Shown here piece by piece: positions 54,757 to 63,997 of a DNA stretch of 64,000 nt. The DNA comes from an uncultured Lachnospiraceae bacterium (GTDB taxonomy: Bacteria; Bacillota; Clostridia; Lachnospirales; Lachnospiraceae), in contig ONHB01000006.1 of assembly GCA_900317505.1 (NCBI GenBank), forward strand, positions 29,653-93,652, given 5' to 3'. Both the position numbers and the translations under genes were made by a program. Positions within the stretch are counted from its first letter, which is position 1. Every line of letters starts with the position of its first letter. The notes beneath the pieces were generated by a model that saw only the letters and a program-made list of their open reading frames with translations, was not told where the DNA came from and ran no database searches.

Positions 54757-55680
54757 CTACACCGGGATAAACATTTTATAAGGCTTTAACAGCTTTTCCT
54801 CTTCATGGTATGCATAAATTCCATAAAAGCTGCCGTTATCATGATATACCAGCACGCGCTCTCCATCCTGTAGTCCGTCTATATCCCAATCTGCCAAAGC
54901 CATCAGCTTTGTGACTGTATTGCCATTTTCCAATATACGCCTGTATTCCGGCCGTATGGTTATCTTTCGCAGATATCCGAAAACACGGTCAACCGGAATA
55001 ATGATCTCGGACAGTCTGACCTCATCCCGGAGCTTTTCAACCTCCTGTAGTCGGTAAGCATCCGCTAACTCAAACTGTTCCACTCTTGAGCGGGTCAGCT
55101 CTTTCATACAGGCTCCGCACTGCAGCTTTTTACCGATATCATCACAGAGTGAACGGATATAGGTTCCTTTGGAACAGGCAACCCGGATAACGACCTCCGG
55201 TAATTTCATCTCCAAAATCTCAAGCTCAAATATCTCGATAGGTCTTGGCTCTCTTTCTACTTCTATCCCGGCTCTGGCAAGCTCATACAGCTTTTTGCCA
55301 TTTTGCTTTAGTGCAGAATACATCGGTGGAATCTGCATGGATTTCCCCTGAAATGACATAACAGCTTCCGTAACCTCTGCTTCCGTCACATGTACCTCAT
55401 TGTGTGCAAGCACTGTTCCTGTGGCATCCAGCGTATCCGTGACTGTTCCAAGTAACACAGTGGCAATGTATTCCTTGGTCTTGTCTGTCAGAATGTCACA
55501 AAGCTTCGTGGCATTTCCAAGACATACCGGCAAAACGCCCTGCGCATCCGGGTCCAGTGTTCCTGTATGTCCTACCTTTTTCTGTCTTAATATTCCGCGC
55601 ATTTTAGCACAGACATCATGACTGGTATAACCTTTTTCCTTGTTAATAATAATAATTCCGTTTATCATATCCTGTTTCAT
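54757..55680 (-). CDS. truB: tRNA pseudouridine(55) synthase
   Basis: 307 residues from the ATG at 55680. The family N-terminus starts at INGIIIINKEKGYTSHDV, four codons later (ATG at 55668), but that ATG has AGGA only one base away, so I favour 55680, 7 bases after the upstream stop (coupling). Longer frames reach into the upstream gene. The catalytic Asp lies in HTGTLDPDAQGVLP; the GTYIRSLCDDIG and C-terminal PUA-like part are complete. It converts U55 of tRNA to pseudouridine. Confidence 0.94.
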   Translation of the reverse strand: MKQDMINGIIIINKEKGYTSHDVCAKMRGILRQKKVGHTGTLDPDAQGVLPVCLGNATKLCDILTDKTKEYIATVLLGTVTDTLDATGTVLAHNEVHVTEAEVTEAVMSFQGKSMQIPPMYSALKQNGKKLYELARAGIEVEREPRPIEIFELEILEMKLPEVVIRVACSKGTYIRSLCDDIGKKLQCGACMKELTRSRVEQFELADAYRLQEVEKLRDEVRLSEIIIPVDRVFGYLRKITIRPEYRRILENGNTVTKLMALADWDIDGLQDGERVLVYHDNGSFYGIYAYHEEEKLLKPYKMFIPV

Positions 55681-55687
55681 TCCGATT

Positions 55688-56098
55688 TTATGATTTGGAA
55701 GCCTCATATTCTGCAATCGTTTCTTCCAAAATATCACAGGCGGTCTCGATTGTTTTCAGGCAGCGGTATTCCGGCTTGAAGGACTGCGGTTTGATGTCCT
55801 TGCACAGGTGTGAACCGTAAGCTTCTTTGAATTTTCTCATCAGCAATACGGTAACCGGTCTGATCTCTTCACTTTCATGGGCCTTTGTCTCTATATATTT
55901 CATGGAAAGGATACTGGCTGCAGCAAGAATCGCTCCACAGGTATTTCCACACTGGATACCTGCACCGTAAACGCCAAGCATCTTCATATCCTCTTCATGC
56001 AGTCCGAGATCATAGTAATCATTTCCGGCGCGGATAATTGTCTCTGCGCAGTTAAAATTGCCTTCAAAATAGTATTTTCCAATAACGTCCTTTAACAT
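55688..56098 (-). CDS. C_GCAxxG_C_C family protein
   Basis: 136 residues. The family's Cys pattern is visible: NCAET near 17, GIQCGNTCGAILA near 49-58, HLCKD near 98 and the last Cys near 119 (IETACDIL). The motif suggests an Fe-S or other metal cofactor and redox role, but no activity is known to me. GGAG precedes the ATG. It lies between nrnA (with a weak terminator) and truB, likely co-transcribed with truB-ribF. Confidence 0.85.
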   Translation of the reverse strand: MLKDVIGKYYFEGNFNCAETIIRAGNDYYDLGLHEEDMKMLGVYGAGIQCGNTCGAILAAASILSMKYIETKAHESEEIRPVTVLLMRKFKEAYGSHLCKDIKPQSFKPEYRCLKTIETACDILEETIAEYEASKS

Positions 56099-56133
56099 GC
56101 CTTTTTTCTCCTTTTGTATTTTTTTAGCAAAGC

Positions 56134-56153
56134 AAAAGGCCGACGAAGCGGCC
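56134..56153 (-). terminator. Weak intrinsic terminator after nrnA
   Basis: GGCCG/CGGCC stem with a 6-base loop and T4 on the minus strand. Confidence 0.55.
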
Positions 56154-56158
56154 CTGTA

Positions 56159-57121
56159 TTATAGTTGTTTTTTAATTTCGTCCAGTATCGCAGGAACCAG
56201 ATCTTCCTTATTTCCTTTCATGATGCATCCGGCAGCCCTTACATGTCCGCCGCCACCAAAAACAGAGCAGACCAAAGCCACATCAACAAGCTCTGCACTG
56301 CGAAGGCTTCCCTTAAAGCTTCCGTCTTCATTTTCACGTAAAAGGATCGATACATCAACGCCCTGTATATAGCGCATCTGGCTGACAACACCTTCAAAAT
56401 CCTTGGATGTAACCTGCAGGCGTGCCATATCTTCTCTGGTCATCACCATACTGCATACCAGCCCGTTCAGGGAAATATCGCAATTTTGCAATACATATCC
56501 TAAAAGTCTTGACTGCACCAGAGTCTTTTCATAAAAAGTACTCTCGATAAGCTTTGGAAAATCAAAACCATAGCCGATCAGCCATGCTGCAGTCTGCAAT
56601 GTCTTTGGCGATGTATTGGAATACTGAAAAACACCGCAGTCCTGAATAATACCAAAGTATAAGGTCTCTGCCAGTGTTGCATCCATATAACGTCCGTCCG
56701 GATCGGCATACCTGATCAGATCTGCCACAAGCTCACTTGCGGAGCTTGCACCTGCATCAATGTAGCAGGCATCCCCGACACCGGAATTGGTAATATGATG
56801 ATCGATATTGATCTTGAACCCGGCACTTTGAAAATATAGATAAGCTGCCCCTATCCGTTCTTCTTCCGGAACCGAATCCGCTACAATAAACACATCATAC
56901 CGCTCATCGCTATGATCGGAAACAATTTCGGAAACACCCTTTACAAAGGCATAGGATTCCAAAACCGGCTCAATGCGAACATCAATCTGTTTATCCGGAT
57001 ATGCTTTTTTTAAAAACTGCCACAAGCCCATGGTAGAGCCGACACAGTCTCCATCCGGATGGACGTGCCCGCTGATACCGATCGACTTTGCATTTTTACA
57101 CAATTCCAATAAGTGGATCAT
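56159..57121 (-). CDS. nrnA: DHH-family oligoribonuclease / pAp phosphatase NrnA
   Basis: 320 residues. DHH domain with SGHVHPDGDCVGS (metal motif), FIVADSVPEE, and NIDHHITNSG; a DHHA1 domain near the end with GGGGHVRAAG. It degrades very short RNAs and dephosphorylates pAp. It overlaps rbfA by 4 bases (ATGA), the usual arrangement. Confidence 0.94.
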   Translation of the reverse strand: MIHLLELCKNAKSIGISGHVHPDGDCVGSTMGLWQFLKKAYPDKQIDVRIEPVLESYAFVKGVSEIVSDHSDERYDVFIVADSVPEEERIGAAYLYFQSAGFKINIDHHITNSGVGDACYIDAGASSASELVADLIRYADPDGRYMDATLAETLYFGIIQDCGVFQYSNTSPKTLQTAAWLIGYGFDFPKLIESTFYEKTLVQSRLLGYVLQNCDISLNGLVCSMVMTREDMARLQVTSKDFEGVVSQMRYIQGVDVSILLRENEDGSFKGSLRSAELVDVALVCSVFGGGGHVRAAGCIMKGNKEDLVPAILDEIKKQL

Positions 57122-57474
57122 AGATTTTTATTAACCTCATCAATTTTTCTTGTCATATCCACACCATATGCAATGGACTGATCCATCACAAAAGTTAGCT
57201 GCGGCGTATTTCTTAAATTGATTTCTTTTGCAAGACAGTTTTTGATATAGCCCTCCGCACTCTTTAAGCCGGCTAAGGTCTCTGCCTGTGCCTGCTCATC
57301 TCCGAGCGTGGAAATCCACACCTTGGCTGTCTTTAGATCAGGTGCAACCTGGACGGCAACCACACTGGTCAAAGGTGAAATACGCGGATCTTTGATTTCA
57401 CCTCTGATAATGTTAGCCAGTACTCTCTGCACCTCATTGTTGATACGAGTGTTTTTAATACTGTTTTTTCTCAT
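57118..57474 (-). CDS. rbfA: 30S ribosome-binding factor A
   Basis: 118 residues, KH-like. RINNEVQRVLANIIRGEIKDPRI and the AKEINLRNTPQLTFVMDQSIAYG end are typical. It helps mature the 5' end of 16S rRNA. It starts just after infB (1 base). Confidence 0.96.
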   Translation of the reverse strand: MRKNSIKNTRINNEVQRVLANIIRGEIKDPRISPLTSVVAVQVAPDLKTAKVWISTLGDEQAQAETLAGLKSAEGYIKNCLAKEINLRNTPQLTFVMDQSIAYGVDMTRKIDEVNKNL

Positions 57475-57475
57475 T

Positions 57476-60316
57476 CTATCTGGGAACCTCTACCATAATA
57501 TAAGCTTCTACAATGTCGCCTTCCTGCATCTGGTCAAAGCCTTCAAATACAAGACCACATTCAAAGCCTGCCTTTACTTCTTTTACATCATCTTTGAAAC
57601 GTTTCAGGCTGGCAAGCTCACCTTCGTAAATCTGTTCGTCATCACGTGAGATACGAACCTTGCAGCCTCTTTCAAATCTGCCGTCAAGTACATAGGAACC
57701 GGCAATATTACCGATAGCAGATGCCTTAAATAACTGTCTTACCTCTGCATGACCGATTACCTGTTCTTCAAATACCGGATCAAGCATACCCTTCATGGCA
57801 GCTTCAACATCTTCGATTGCCTGATAAATTACCTTGTACAGACGTACGTCGACACCTTCACGTTCTGCACTTGCCTTAGCCATTGCATCTGGACGTACAT
57901 TAAAGCCGATGATGATGGCGTTGGATGCTGCAGCCAGTGAAACGTCGGATTCGTTGATGGCACCAACACCACCGTGGATACATTTAACAACAACCTCTTC
58001 ATTGGAAAGCTTCATCAAACTCTGTTTAACAGCTTCCACACTACCCTGAACATCTGCCTTGATAATCAGGTCGAGCTCTTTTAAATTGCCTTCCTGAATC
58101 TTGGAGAACAGATCATCCAGAGACATTTTAGCCTTGGTCTCTTCCAGCTTCTTCTCTTTATTCTGTGCGATAAAGGTTTCTGCAAAGTTGCGGGCTTCCT
58201 TATCGGTATCGTGTGCAATAAAGATCTCACCTGCATTGGGCACATCGGATAAGCCGAGGATCTCAACAGGTGTAGAAGGTGTAGCTTCTTTTACACGTCT
58301 GCCCTTATCATCGATCATGGCACGTACCTTACCGTGTGCAGCACCGGCGGAAATAAAATCTCCTACCTTTAAAGTACCTTTCTGTACCAGTACGGTTGCT
58401 ACCGGTCCACGTCCCTTATCAAGCTCAGCCTCAATTACCAGACCTCTGGCCTTTCTATCGGGATTAGCCTTTAACTCTAAGATCTCGGCTGTCAGGATGA
58501 TCGTCTCAAGCAGGTCGGAAATACCTTCGCCGCTCTTAGCTGATACCGGAACAAATTCAGTGCTTCCGCCCCAGTCTACCGGGATCAGTTCGTACTCGGT
58601 CAATTCCTGTTTTACTCTGTCAATATTGGCATTGGGCTTATCGATCTTGTTGACTGCAACAATGATCTCAATTCCGGCTGCCTTTGCATGGTTGATAGCT
58701 TCGATGGTCTGCGGCATAACACCGTCGTCTGCAGCAACTACCAGTACCGCAATATCGGTTGAGTTGGCACCACGCATACGCATGGCTGTAAATGCCTCGT
58801 GACCGGGGGTATCCAAAAATGTGATCTTCTGTCCATTGACTGTAACTGTGTATGCACCGATGTGCTGTGTGATACCACCGGCCTCACGGTCCGTTACATT
58901 TGTCTTTCTGATAGCATCAAGCAATGAAGTTTTACCATGATCGACATGACCCATTACACAGATAACCGGAGGTCTCTGCTGCATGGTTGCTTCATCCTCT
59001 TCATCCTCTTTTAAAAGTTCTTCAATAATATCAACTTTTTCTTCTTTTTCGCAGAGGATTTCATAATCCATTGCGATCTCTTCTGCTGTTTCATACGGGA
59101 TTTCCTGATTGACTGTCACAATCTGTCCCTGTAAGAACAGTTTTTTAACGATTGCAGAAGGCTGGATCTTCATCTTGTCAGCCAGCTCTTTGATCGTCAG
59201 ATTTTCGGGAATAACGATCACTTTGATCTGTTCTTCCTCTTTTTCCTCTACCTTCTTTTCCGGTTTGATGAAACGGCCGGGCTTATTCATTTTGCTCTTT
59301 GCGTTCATTTCATCATCTTCGTAAAGATGGTCTTTCTTGGAGCGTTTATCTCTTTCCTGTCCCTGACGGCGTTTTTCCTCGTCGCGATGCTTTTCCTGAT
59401 CCTTGATCGGAGCGTCGACAGCGAAGCCTTTATTGGAGGCACCAGGCTTTCTGAAATTGTTGTTCCCCGGTCTGCCATCTCCTCTGTTAGGGCGGTCATT
59501 ATTGCCGTAAGGTCTCCGATTATCGCGATTATTCTCCCGATTACCGTCGCCACCGCGGTTATCCTGACGATTGTCCCGATAATCTCCCTGACGTCTTTCT
59601 CCGTTGCCCGGTCTGGAATTTCCCTGGAAGTTTCCTTTTCTGTCATCATTGCGGTTGTTGCGATAATCTCCCCTGTTTTCATTTCTGCCTTCATTTCTGT
59701 TGCCGCCGCGGTTATCATTGCGGTTGTCATGACGGTTATCACCACGATTGTAATTGTCGTTTCTGTTTTCAGATCTGTTGGAAGCCGGAGCTGCCTTTTC
59801 CGGTACACCAAATTCCTCTTCAATGCTGGGAAGTGCTGCCGGTTTGATGATCGGCTTGGGTAACGGTCTGTGCTGCTGTTGCTGCTGGATTACAGGTCTT
59901 CCGTTGCCGGGACGGCCGTTATTACCATTGTTGTATCCACCGTTCTGACGGTTGCCGCCATTTTGCGAACGGTTGTTGTTGCCTCGCTGCATAGAGCTGT
60001 TCTGCATATTGGAAACAAAGATAATATTTTTCTTTTTCTTGGGAGCTTCAGCAGGCTTTTGTGCATCAGCTTTGGCGCTTTCTGCCTTGGCAGGTTCTGC
60101 TTTTGCTTCCGGCTTGGGAGCTTCGGCTTTCGGTGCTTCTGCCTTGGGTGCCTCTGCTTTTTTGCCAAAACGACCTTTTACAAGATCGATCGCCTCATCT
60201 TCGATGCTGCTCATGTGGCTTTTTACTTCCATTCCTTTATCATTTAAAAATGTAATTACTTCTTTGCTTGAAACTTCCAGCTCTTTTGCGAGTTCATGTA
60301 TTTTTATTTTCGCCAT
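57476..60316 (-). CDS. infB: Translation initiation factor IF-2
   Basis: 946 residues. An IF2-N helix ([24 protein letters not shown]), an Ala/Lys/Pro-rich stretch (about 50-95), then an extraordinary Asn/Arg/Gly/Asp-rich disordered region (about 110-300). A second IF2-N lies near 375-425. The GTPase domain has [14 protein letters not shown] (G1), [12 protein letters not shown] (G3), NKIDK (G4), and the C-terminal fMet-tRNA binding domain is complete. Brings initiator tRNA to the 30S subunit. Confidence 0.97.
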   Translation of the reverse strand: MAKIKIHELAKELEVSSKEVITFLNDKGMEVKSHMSSIEDEAIDLVKGRFGKKAEAPKAEAPKAEAPKPEAKAEPAKAESAKADAQKPAEAPKKKKNIIFVSNMQNSSMQRGNNNRSQNGGNRQNGGYNNGNNGRPGNGRPVIQQQQQHRPLPKPIIKPAALPSIEEEFGVPEKAAPASNRSENRNDNYNRGDNRHDNRNDNRGGNRNEGRNENRGDYRNNRNDDRKGNFQGNSRPGNGERRQGDYRDNRQDNRGGDGNRENNRDNRRPYGNNDRPNRGDGRPGNNNFRKPGASNKGFAVDAPIKDQEKHRDEEKRRQGQERDKRSKKDHLYEDDEMNAKSKMNKPGRFIKPEKKVEEKEEEQIKVIVIPENLTIKELADKMKIQPSAIVKKLFLQGQIVTVNQEIPYETAEEIAMDYEILCEKEEKVDIIEELLKEDEEDEATMQQRPPVICVMGHVDHGKTSLLDAIRKTNVTDREAGGITQHIGAYTVTVNGQKITFLDTPGHEAFTAMRMRGANSTDIAVLVVAADDGVMPQTIEAINHAKAAGIEIIVAVNKIDKPNANIDRVKQELTEYELIPVDWGGSTEFVPVSAKSGEGISDLLETIILTAEILELKANPDRKARGLVIEAELDKGRGPVATVLVQKGTLKVGDFISAGAAHGKVRAMIDDKGRRVKEATPSTPVEILGLSDVPNAGEIFIAHDTDKEARNFAETFIAQNKEKKLEETKAKMSLDDLFSKIQEGNLKELDLIIKADVQGSVEAVKQSLMKLSNEEVVVKCIHGGVGAINESDVSLAAASNAIIIGFNVRPDAMAKASAEREGVDVRLYKVIYQAIEDVEAAMKGMLDPVFEEQVIGHAEVRQLFKASAIGNIAGSYVLDGRFERGCKVRISRDDEQIYEGELASLKRFKDDVKEVKAGFECGLVFEGFDQMQEGDIVEAYIMVEVPR

Positions 60317-60332
60317 ATTCTACCTCCGAAAT

Positions 60333-60647
60333 TCATTTGCCGTTATGAACTGATTTTAAGATACTATTTGCAATACCTTCATCTGTAATTGCAATGTTCG
60401 CTCTCATCTGCGTTCCGATGAAATGGCCTAAAGTATCTTTATTACCATAAACGACCATTGGAACCTCATAAAATTCACACATATTTCTAAATTGTTTTTT
60501 TGTATTATCCGATGCATCCTCTGCAACAACGACCAGATAAGCCTTGCCGCATTTGACAGCCTTTTCTACTGCAAATTCGCCGCTTACCAGATTTCGTCCC
60601 TTAGCTGCAATGGATATCATGGATATCACTCTGTCCGGTTTACTCAT
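60333..60647 (-). CDS. L7Ae/L30e-family ribosomal-like protein (YlxQ type)
   Basis: 104 residues. L7Ae fold with AAKGRNLVSGEFAVEKAVKCGKAYLVVVAEDAS, like YlxQ, a non-essential K-turn RNA binder. It overlaps rnpM by 8 bases and lies before infB, the standard place. Confidence 0.92.
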   Translation of the reverse strand: MSKPDRVISMISIAAKGRNLVSGEFAVEKAVKCGKAYLVVVAEDASDNTKKQFRNMCEFYEVPMVVYGNKDTLGHFIGTQMRANIAITDEGIANSILKSVHNGK

Positions 60648-60909
60648 TCAGCTTATCAAACTCCTTTAACAGTTTGTCATATACTTCATCGGAAATTGCA
60701 TGCTTTAATGACCGCTCCAGTCCTCTGGACTTTTGTGCTTTTTGAAGACACGAGCGTTCCCTGCATATATATGCTCCACGTCCGTTTCTTTTTCCGGTAT
60801 CATCAAGCACGATCTCATCTTCCGGTGTTTTGATGACACGCATCATTTCCTTTTTACTTTTCATTTCGCCGCATCCGACACACTGCCGTAACGGAATTTT
60901 CTTTGCCAT
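60640..60909 (-). CDS. rnpM: YlxR / RnpM family RNase P modulator
   Basis: 89 residues (DUF448). RQCVGCGEMKSKKEMMRV and GRGAYICRERSCLQKAQKSRGLERSL are typical. YlxR was recently named RnpM for acting on RNase P RNA, as I recall. It overlaps the next gene and follows nusA by 8 bases. Confidence 0.92.
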   Translation of the reverse strand: MAKKIPLRQCVGCGEMKSKKEMMRVIKTPEDEIVLDDTGKRNGRGAYICRERSCLQKAQKSRGLERSLKHAISDEVYDKLLKEFDKLNE

Positions 60910-60917
60910 AAAACCTC

Positions 60918-62126
60918 TTATTCCTCTGTTTCTGAATTTTCAGTTACTTCCTCATCGTCTGAATATTCGGGAGTTTCATTGTATTCATTGTCGCCTTCGT
61001 ATTCATTTGTATCTTCTGCATACTCTTCGTCATCCACATAATCTTCATCATCCATGTAATCTTCATAGTGGAAACCGGGAGCATCCTTTGCCTGTGTCTC
61101 ACTCTTGATATCGATCTTGTATCCGGTCAGTCTGGCTGCAAGTCTTGCATTCTGTCCTTCCTTGCCGATAGCAAGTGATAACTGATGATCCGGAACAACA
61201 ACCTTGGCTGTCTTTTCATCGGGATCTGCAAATACGGCAACGATCTTTGCCGGTGATAATGCATTCTGGATCAATACACCGGGGTTTTCATCCCAGTTGA
61301 TAATATCGATTTTTTCACCGCGTAATTCATTGACAATGGCATTGACACGGCCACCGTTCATACCAACGCATGCTCCAACCGGATCAACATTGGGATTTTC
61401 TGAATATACAGCCATCTTGGTACGGCTTCCGGCTTCTCTTGCAATGCTCTTGATCTCAACAGTTCCGTCTGCGATTTCAGCAACCTCTTCTTCGAAAAGT
61501 CTCTTTACAAGCTCCGGATGTGTACGGCTTACGAGCACACGCGGTCCTCTTGTTGTGTTGCGCACTTCCAGTACATATACCTTAACACGTTCGCCCTGTT
61601 TGAAGGTCTCGCCGGGAACCATTTCTTTTTCATCTAAAATGGCATCGCATTTTCCAAGGTTGATGCTTGCATTTCTGCCAAGGTATCTCTGGAAGGTACC
61701 TGTGACAACATCTTTTTCTTTTTCGAAGTACTGATTGTAAATAATGTTTCTTTCTTCTTCACGGATTTTCTGTACGATAACGCCCTTTGCATTCTGAGCA
61801 GCAATACGGCTGAATTCTTTACTTCTGACTTCAATTTTAACAGTATCTCCGACTTTTGCCTTTTTATCGTACTCAAGCGCTTTTTCCAGGGGGATCTGCA
61901 AAACATCATCCATCACATCATCTTCGGTTTCAACAACTTCTTTGCTGGCCCATACCATGAAGTCGCCGGTCTCGCGGTTGATCTCAACTGTGATGTTGTC
62001 GGATTTGCCAAAATGATTTTTGCAGGCTGTGATCAGGGAATTTTCGATTGCTTCAAACAATACATCTTTGCTGATCTCTTTCTCCTTTTCCAACATATCC
62101 AATGCTAATAATAATTCTTTGTTCAT
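60918..62126 (-). CDS. nusA: Transcription termination/antitermination factor NusA
   Basis: 402 residues. N-terminal RNA polymerase-binding domain (1-130), S1 domain (GVIVQKIREEERNIIYNQYFEKE...VTG), KH1 (PVGACVGMNGGRVNAIVNEL) and KH2 (SLAIGKEGQNARLAARLTGYKID), then a very acidic tail (about 348-402). It tunes pausing and intrinsic termination. AGGAGG precedes the ATG. Confidence 0.97.
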   Translation of the reverse strand: MNKELLLALDMLEKEKEISKDVLFEAIENSLITACKNHFGKSDNITVEINRETGDFMVWASKEVVETEDDVMDDVLQIPLEKALEYDKKAKVGDTVKIEVRSKEFSRIAAQNAKGVIVQKIREEERNIIYNQYFEKEKDVVTGTFQRYLGRNASINLGKCDAILDEKEMVPGETFKQGERVKVYVLEVRNTTRGPRVLVSRTHPELVKRLFEEEVAEIADGTVEIKSIAREAGSRTKMAVYSENPNVDPVGACVGMNGGRVNAIVNELRGEKIDIINWDENPGVLIQNALSPAKIVAVFADPDEKTAKVVVPDHQLSLAIGKEGQNARLAARLTGYKIDIKSETQAKDAPGFHYEDYMDDEDYVDDEEYAEDTNEYEGDNEYNETPEYSDDEEVTENSETEE

Positions 62127-62153
62127 TTTTCCTTTTTCCTCCTGAAAATATTG

Positions 62154-62621
62154 TTATTCAAATTCTATATAGGGTCTGATAAGTGCTGCTTCTTTTCTGC
62201 CAAGTGTATATGCTTTTTCCGGTGTCTCAATGGTAAACGTATCTGCATCATATGCAGTCAGAACACCGACGAGCTCTTTTTTCTTGTCAAGCATCTTGAA
62301 TAAATGGACTTCAATTTCCTTATTCATATTGCGTTCAAAGTCCTTATCCTTTTTGATGGGTCTTAAAAGTCCCGGCGAGCTCACTTCCAATATATAAGCC
62401 TCTTCGATAAAGTCCTCTTTGTCCAGCAGATCCGATAACGCCCTGCTGACCAGTTCACAGTCATCCACTGCAATGCCGCCTTCTTTATCAATATAGGCTC
62501 TTAAATACCAGTTGCTTCCTTCCTTTACATACTCCACATCTACCAGTTCAAAATTGTTGGCTTCCAAAATTGGTAAAAGCAACGCTTCTGTCCGGCTTTC
62601 ATATGTGTCTCGTTTTGACAT
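62154..62621 (-). CDS. rimP: Ribosome maturation factor RimP
   Basis: 155 residues. SNWYLRAYIDKEGGIAVDDCELVSRALSDLLD, then LEVSSPGLLRPIKKDKDFE is the RimP signature. It helps 30S assembly. GAGGTGA precedes the ATG. First gene of the nusA-infB operon, behind a leader that contains a terminator. Confidence 0.96.
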   Translation of the reverse strand: MSKRDTYESRTEALLLPILEANNFELVDVEYVKEGSNWYLRAYIDKEGGIAVDDCELVSRALSDLLDKEDFIEEAYILEVSSPGLLRPIKKDKDFERNMNKEIEVHLFKMLDKKKELVGVLTAYDADTFTIETPEKAYTLGRKEAALIRPYIEFE

Positions 62622-62688
62622 ACATTCACCTCTGCTTTTCCTGTGATATCCGACACCACCTCATCCGGTAATATATGGAAATCACAAC

Positions 62689-62715
62689 AAAAAAGTGGAC
62701 TTGCCAGCCCACTTT
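62689..62715 (-). terminator. Terminator in the rimP-nusA leader (attenuator candidate)
   Basis: A 10-bp stem (62692-62701 with 62706-62715, one G-U pair on the RNA), 4-base loop, T6 on the minus strand. It lies about 20-45 bases after the predicted start of transcription and 68 bases before rimP, so it must be regulated or leaky. Confidence 0.75.
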
Positions 62716-62742
62716 CTTACTATCATCATCTAGTTCTTATTC

Positions 62743-62772
62743 AGTTTACACCTAATAAAAAGGCAATGTCAA
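62743..62772 (-). promoter_or_regulatory. Promoter of the rimP-nusA-infB operon
   Basis: Minus strand TTGACA (62772-62767), 18 bases, TAAACT (62748-62743). Confidence 0.65.
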
Positions 62773-62842
62773 TAACTAATTGCGTTTTTATTTTAAGGAA
62801 ACAATTACTGTTTAAATTTTGAGCTAAAAAAGTCCTCATTTT

Positions 62843-63736
62843 TCAGTAATTCTGGTACATATTTTTTAATATATTAAAATATCTATATTCGTATTCCTTT
62901 AGTTTAATATACTGTTGAGCCTCTGTTTCCCCCTTATCTCCAACAGTGCCTGCCTCAATAGCCACCTCTGAGATTTCATTCATCATAGATATATAGTTAT
63001 ATGAATCCTTCTGATCTTCGAAAAGTACAGCTAAATGCTTATTAACCTCATTTATAAGATCCGGATTGGAATTATCTGAATCCAAATTAACAAATGCAAT
63101 ACTATTATCAGCATAATAAATTTCATCTGATACTTCACTTAATCCATTCATATAATTAATTGCAACTCCCGGTTGCACATTATAACAATACACGTTGAAA
63201 CAAATTCCTTTTCCGGAATCTTCAACCGAATAAGCTTCTAATTGAACTCCTGATGCTACAAGACTATCCCCTTCAAAGATAGGTGTAGCTCTGTACAAAA
63301 CATGGTTCCCGGTTTGTTTAACATATTTTGCAACCATATCCTCATATGGTTTCATTCCTACTTCATTCAAATAACGTGTTCCTGTAATCAAGTTTTCTTT
63401 TGTATCATTACCATTCAGTTGATGTGCAATCAAATGACACCTATTATATAAATAGGCGGGATAAGAATTTACATATCCAGGATACTTTACTGTGAACCAT
63501 CCTGCAGGCTTTATATTTCCAATATCTTGCCGGGAATCCGGTGGAGCCATATTATCTATCCCAATATTTGCAAATGCAACACCACACCGTCCTAAAGAAT
63601 CTAATGGTTCATATTGTGCAAAAGACATGGTATCCCTTTTCTGAGAGTTCGTAAATAATGGAATATTTTCATTCAACTCTATACAGGAATTACCAGCATA
63701 CGAAGGTATACGAATACAGGATACCAGTGAGATATG
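62843..63736 (-). pseudogene. DNA/RNA non-specific endonuclease (DNA-entry type), 5' truncated
   Basis: The frame is open from a TGA at 63739-63737 to the stop at 62843. Residues like the family start of the mature domain (RIPSYAGNSCIELNENIPLFT) begin near 63712, then LDSLGRCGVAFANIG, YNRCHLIAHQL (the family's D/N-R-G-H active site, with Cys for Gly) and NLITGTRYLNEVG. The signal peptide or membrane anchor expected upstream is missing, and only non-ATG codons (TTG at 63676, CTG) without a ribosome site could start translation. It is most likely a truncated copy; a short cytosolic form of 277 residues from the TTG cannot be ruled out. Confidence 0.6.
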
Positions 63737-63885
63737 TCATTTATAACCATTTCCTGATCTTCAATCATATCTTCTTCTATCTCTTTTATTTCCTCCCATA
63801 AGTTATTATGTTCTAATGCTATATTTTTATAGGGAACAAAGTCTACAAAGCCTCTTACCCGAAGTTCTTCGCACTCCCAACTCAA
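63679..63885 (-). CDS. Hypothetical 68-residue frame overlapping the truncated nuclease
   Basis: TTG start without a good ribosome site; the frame is open somewhat further upstream (to about 63910). It has a soluble acidic middle (LWEEIKEIEEDMIEDQEM) and a hydrophobic end (WYPVFVYLRMLVIPV). I do not recognise it. It overlaps the 5' part of the nuclease frame in another phase, so it could be a remnant of the gene that truncated the nuclease. Weak call. Confidence 0.25.
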   Translation of the reverse strand: MSWECEELRVRGFVDFVPYKNIALEHNNLWEEIKEIEEDMIEDQEMVINDISHWYPVFVYLRMLVIPV

Positions 63886-63910
63886 AACAAATTTATTATA
63901 CTTATCCTAG

Positions 63911-63997
63911 ATTATTCACGGCTCAGCCGAAAAACTGGCTGAAAGCCGCATAGTCACTGTATTTTAATTGAATATTGCTTTTCACTTATCAAGTGAA
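63911..63997. repeat. Palindromic sequences at the right edge
   Basis: CGGCTcAGCC (near 63919) pairs with GGCTgaAAGCCG (near 63937), and a perfect TTCACTT-atc-AAGTGAA hairpin lies at 63981-63997. No gene is seen. They could be a structured RNA, a terminator or the end of a mobile element that continues beyond the window. Confidence 0.4.

Noticed and set aside
59327..59863. A 178-codon plus-strand frame opposite infB, rich in Val/Ile/Ala
   Set aside because: It mirrors the Asn/Arg/Gly-rich infB repeat region; the hydrophobic makeup is an artefact of the complementary codons.
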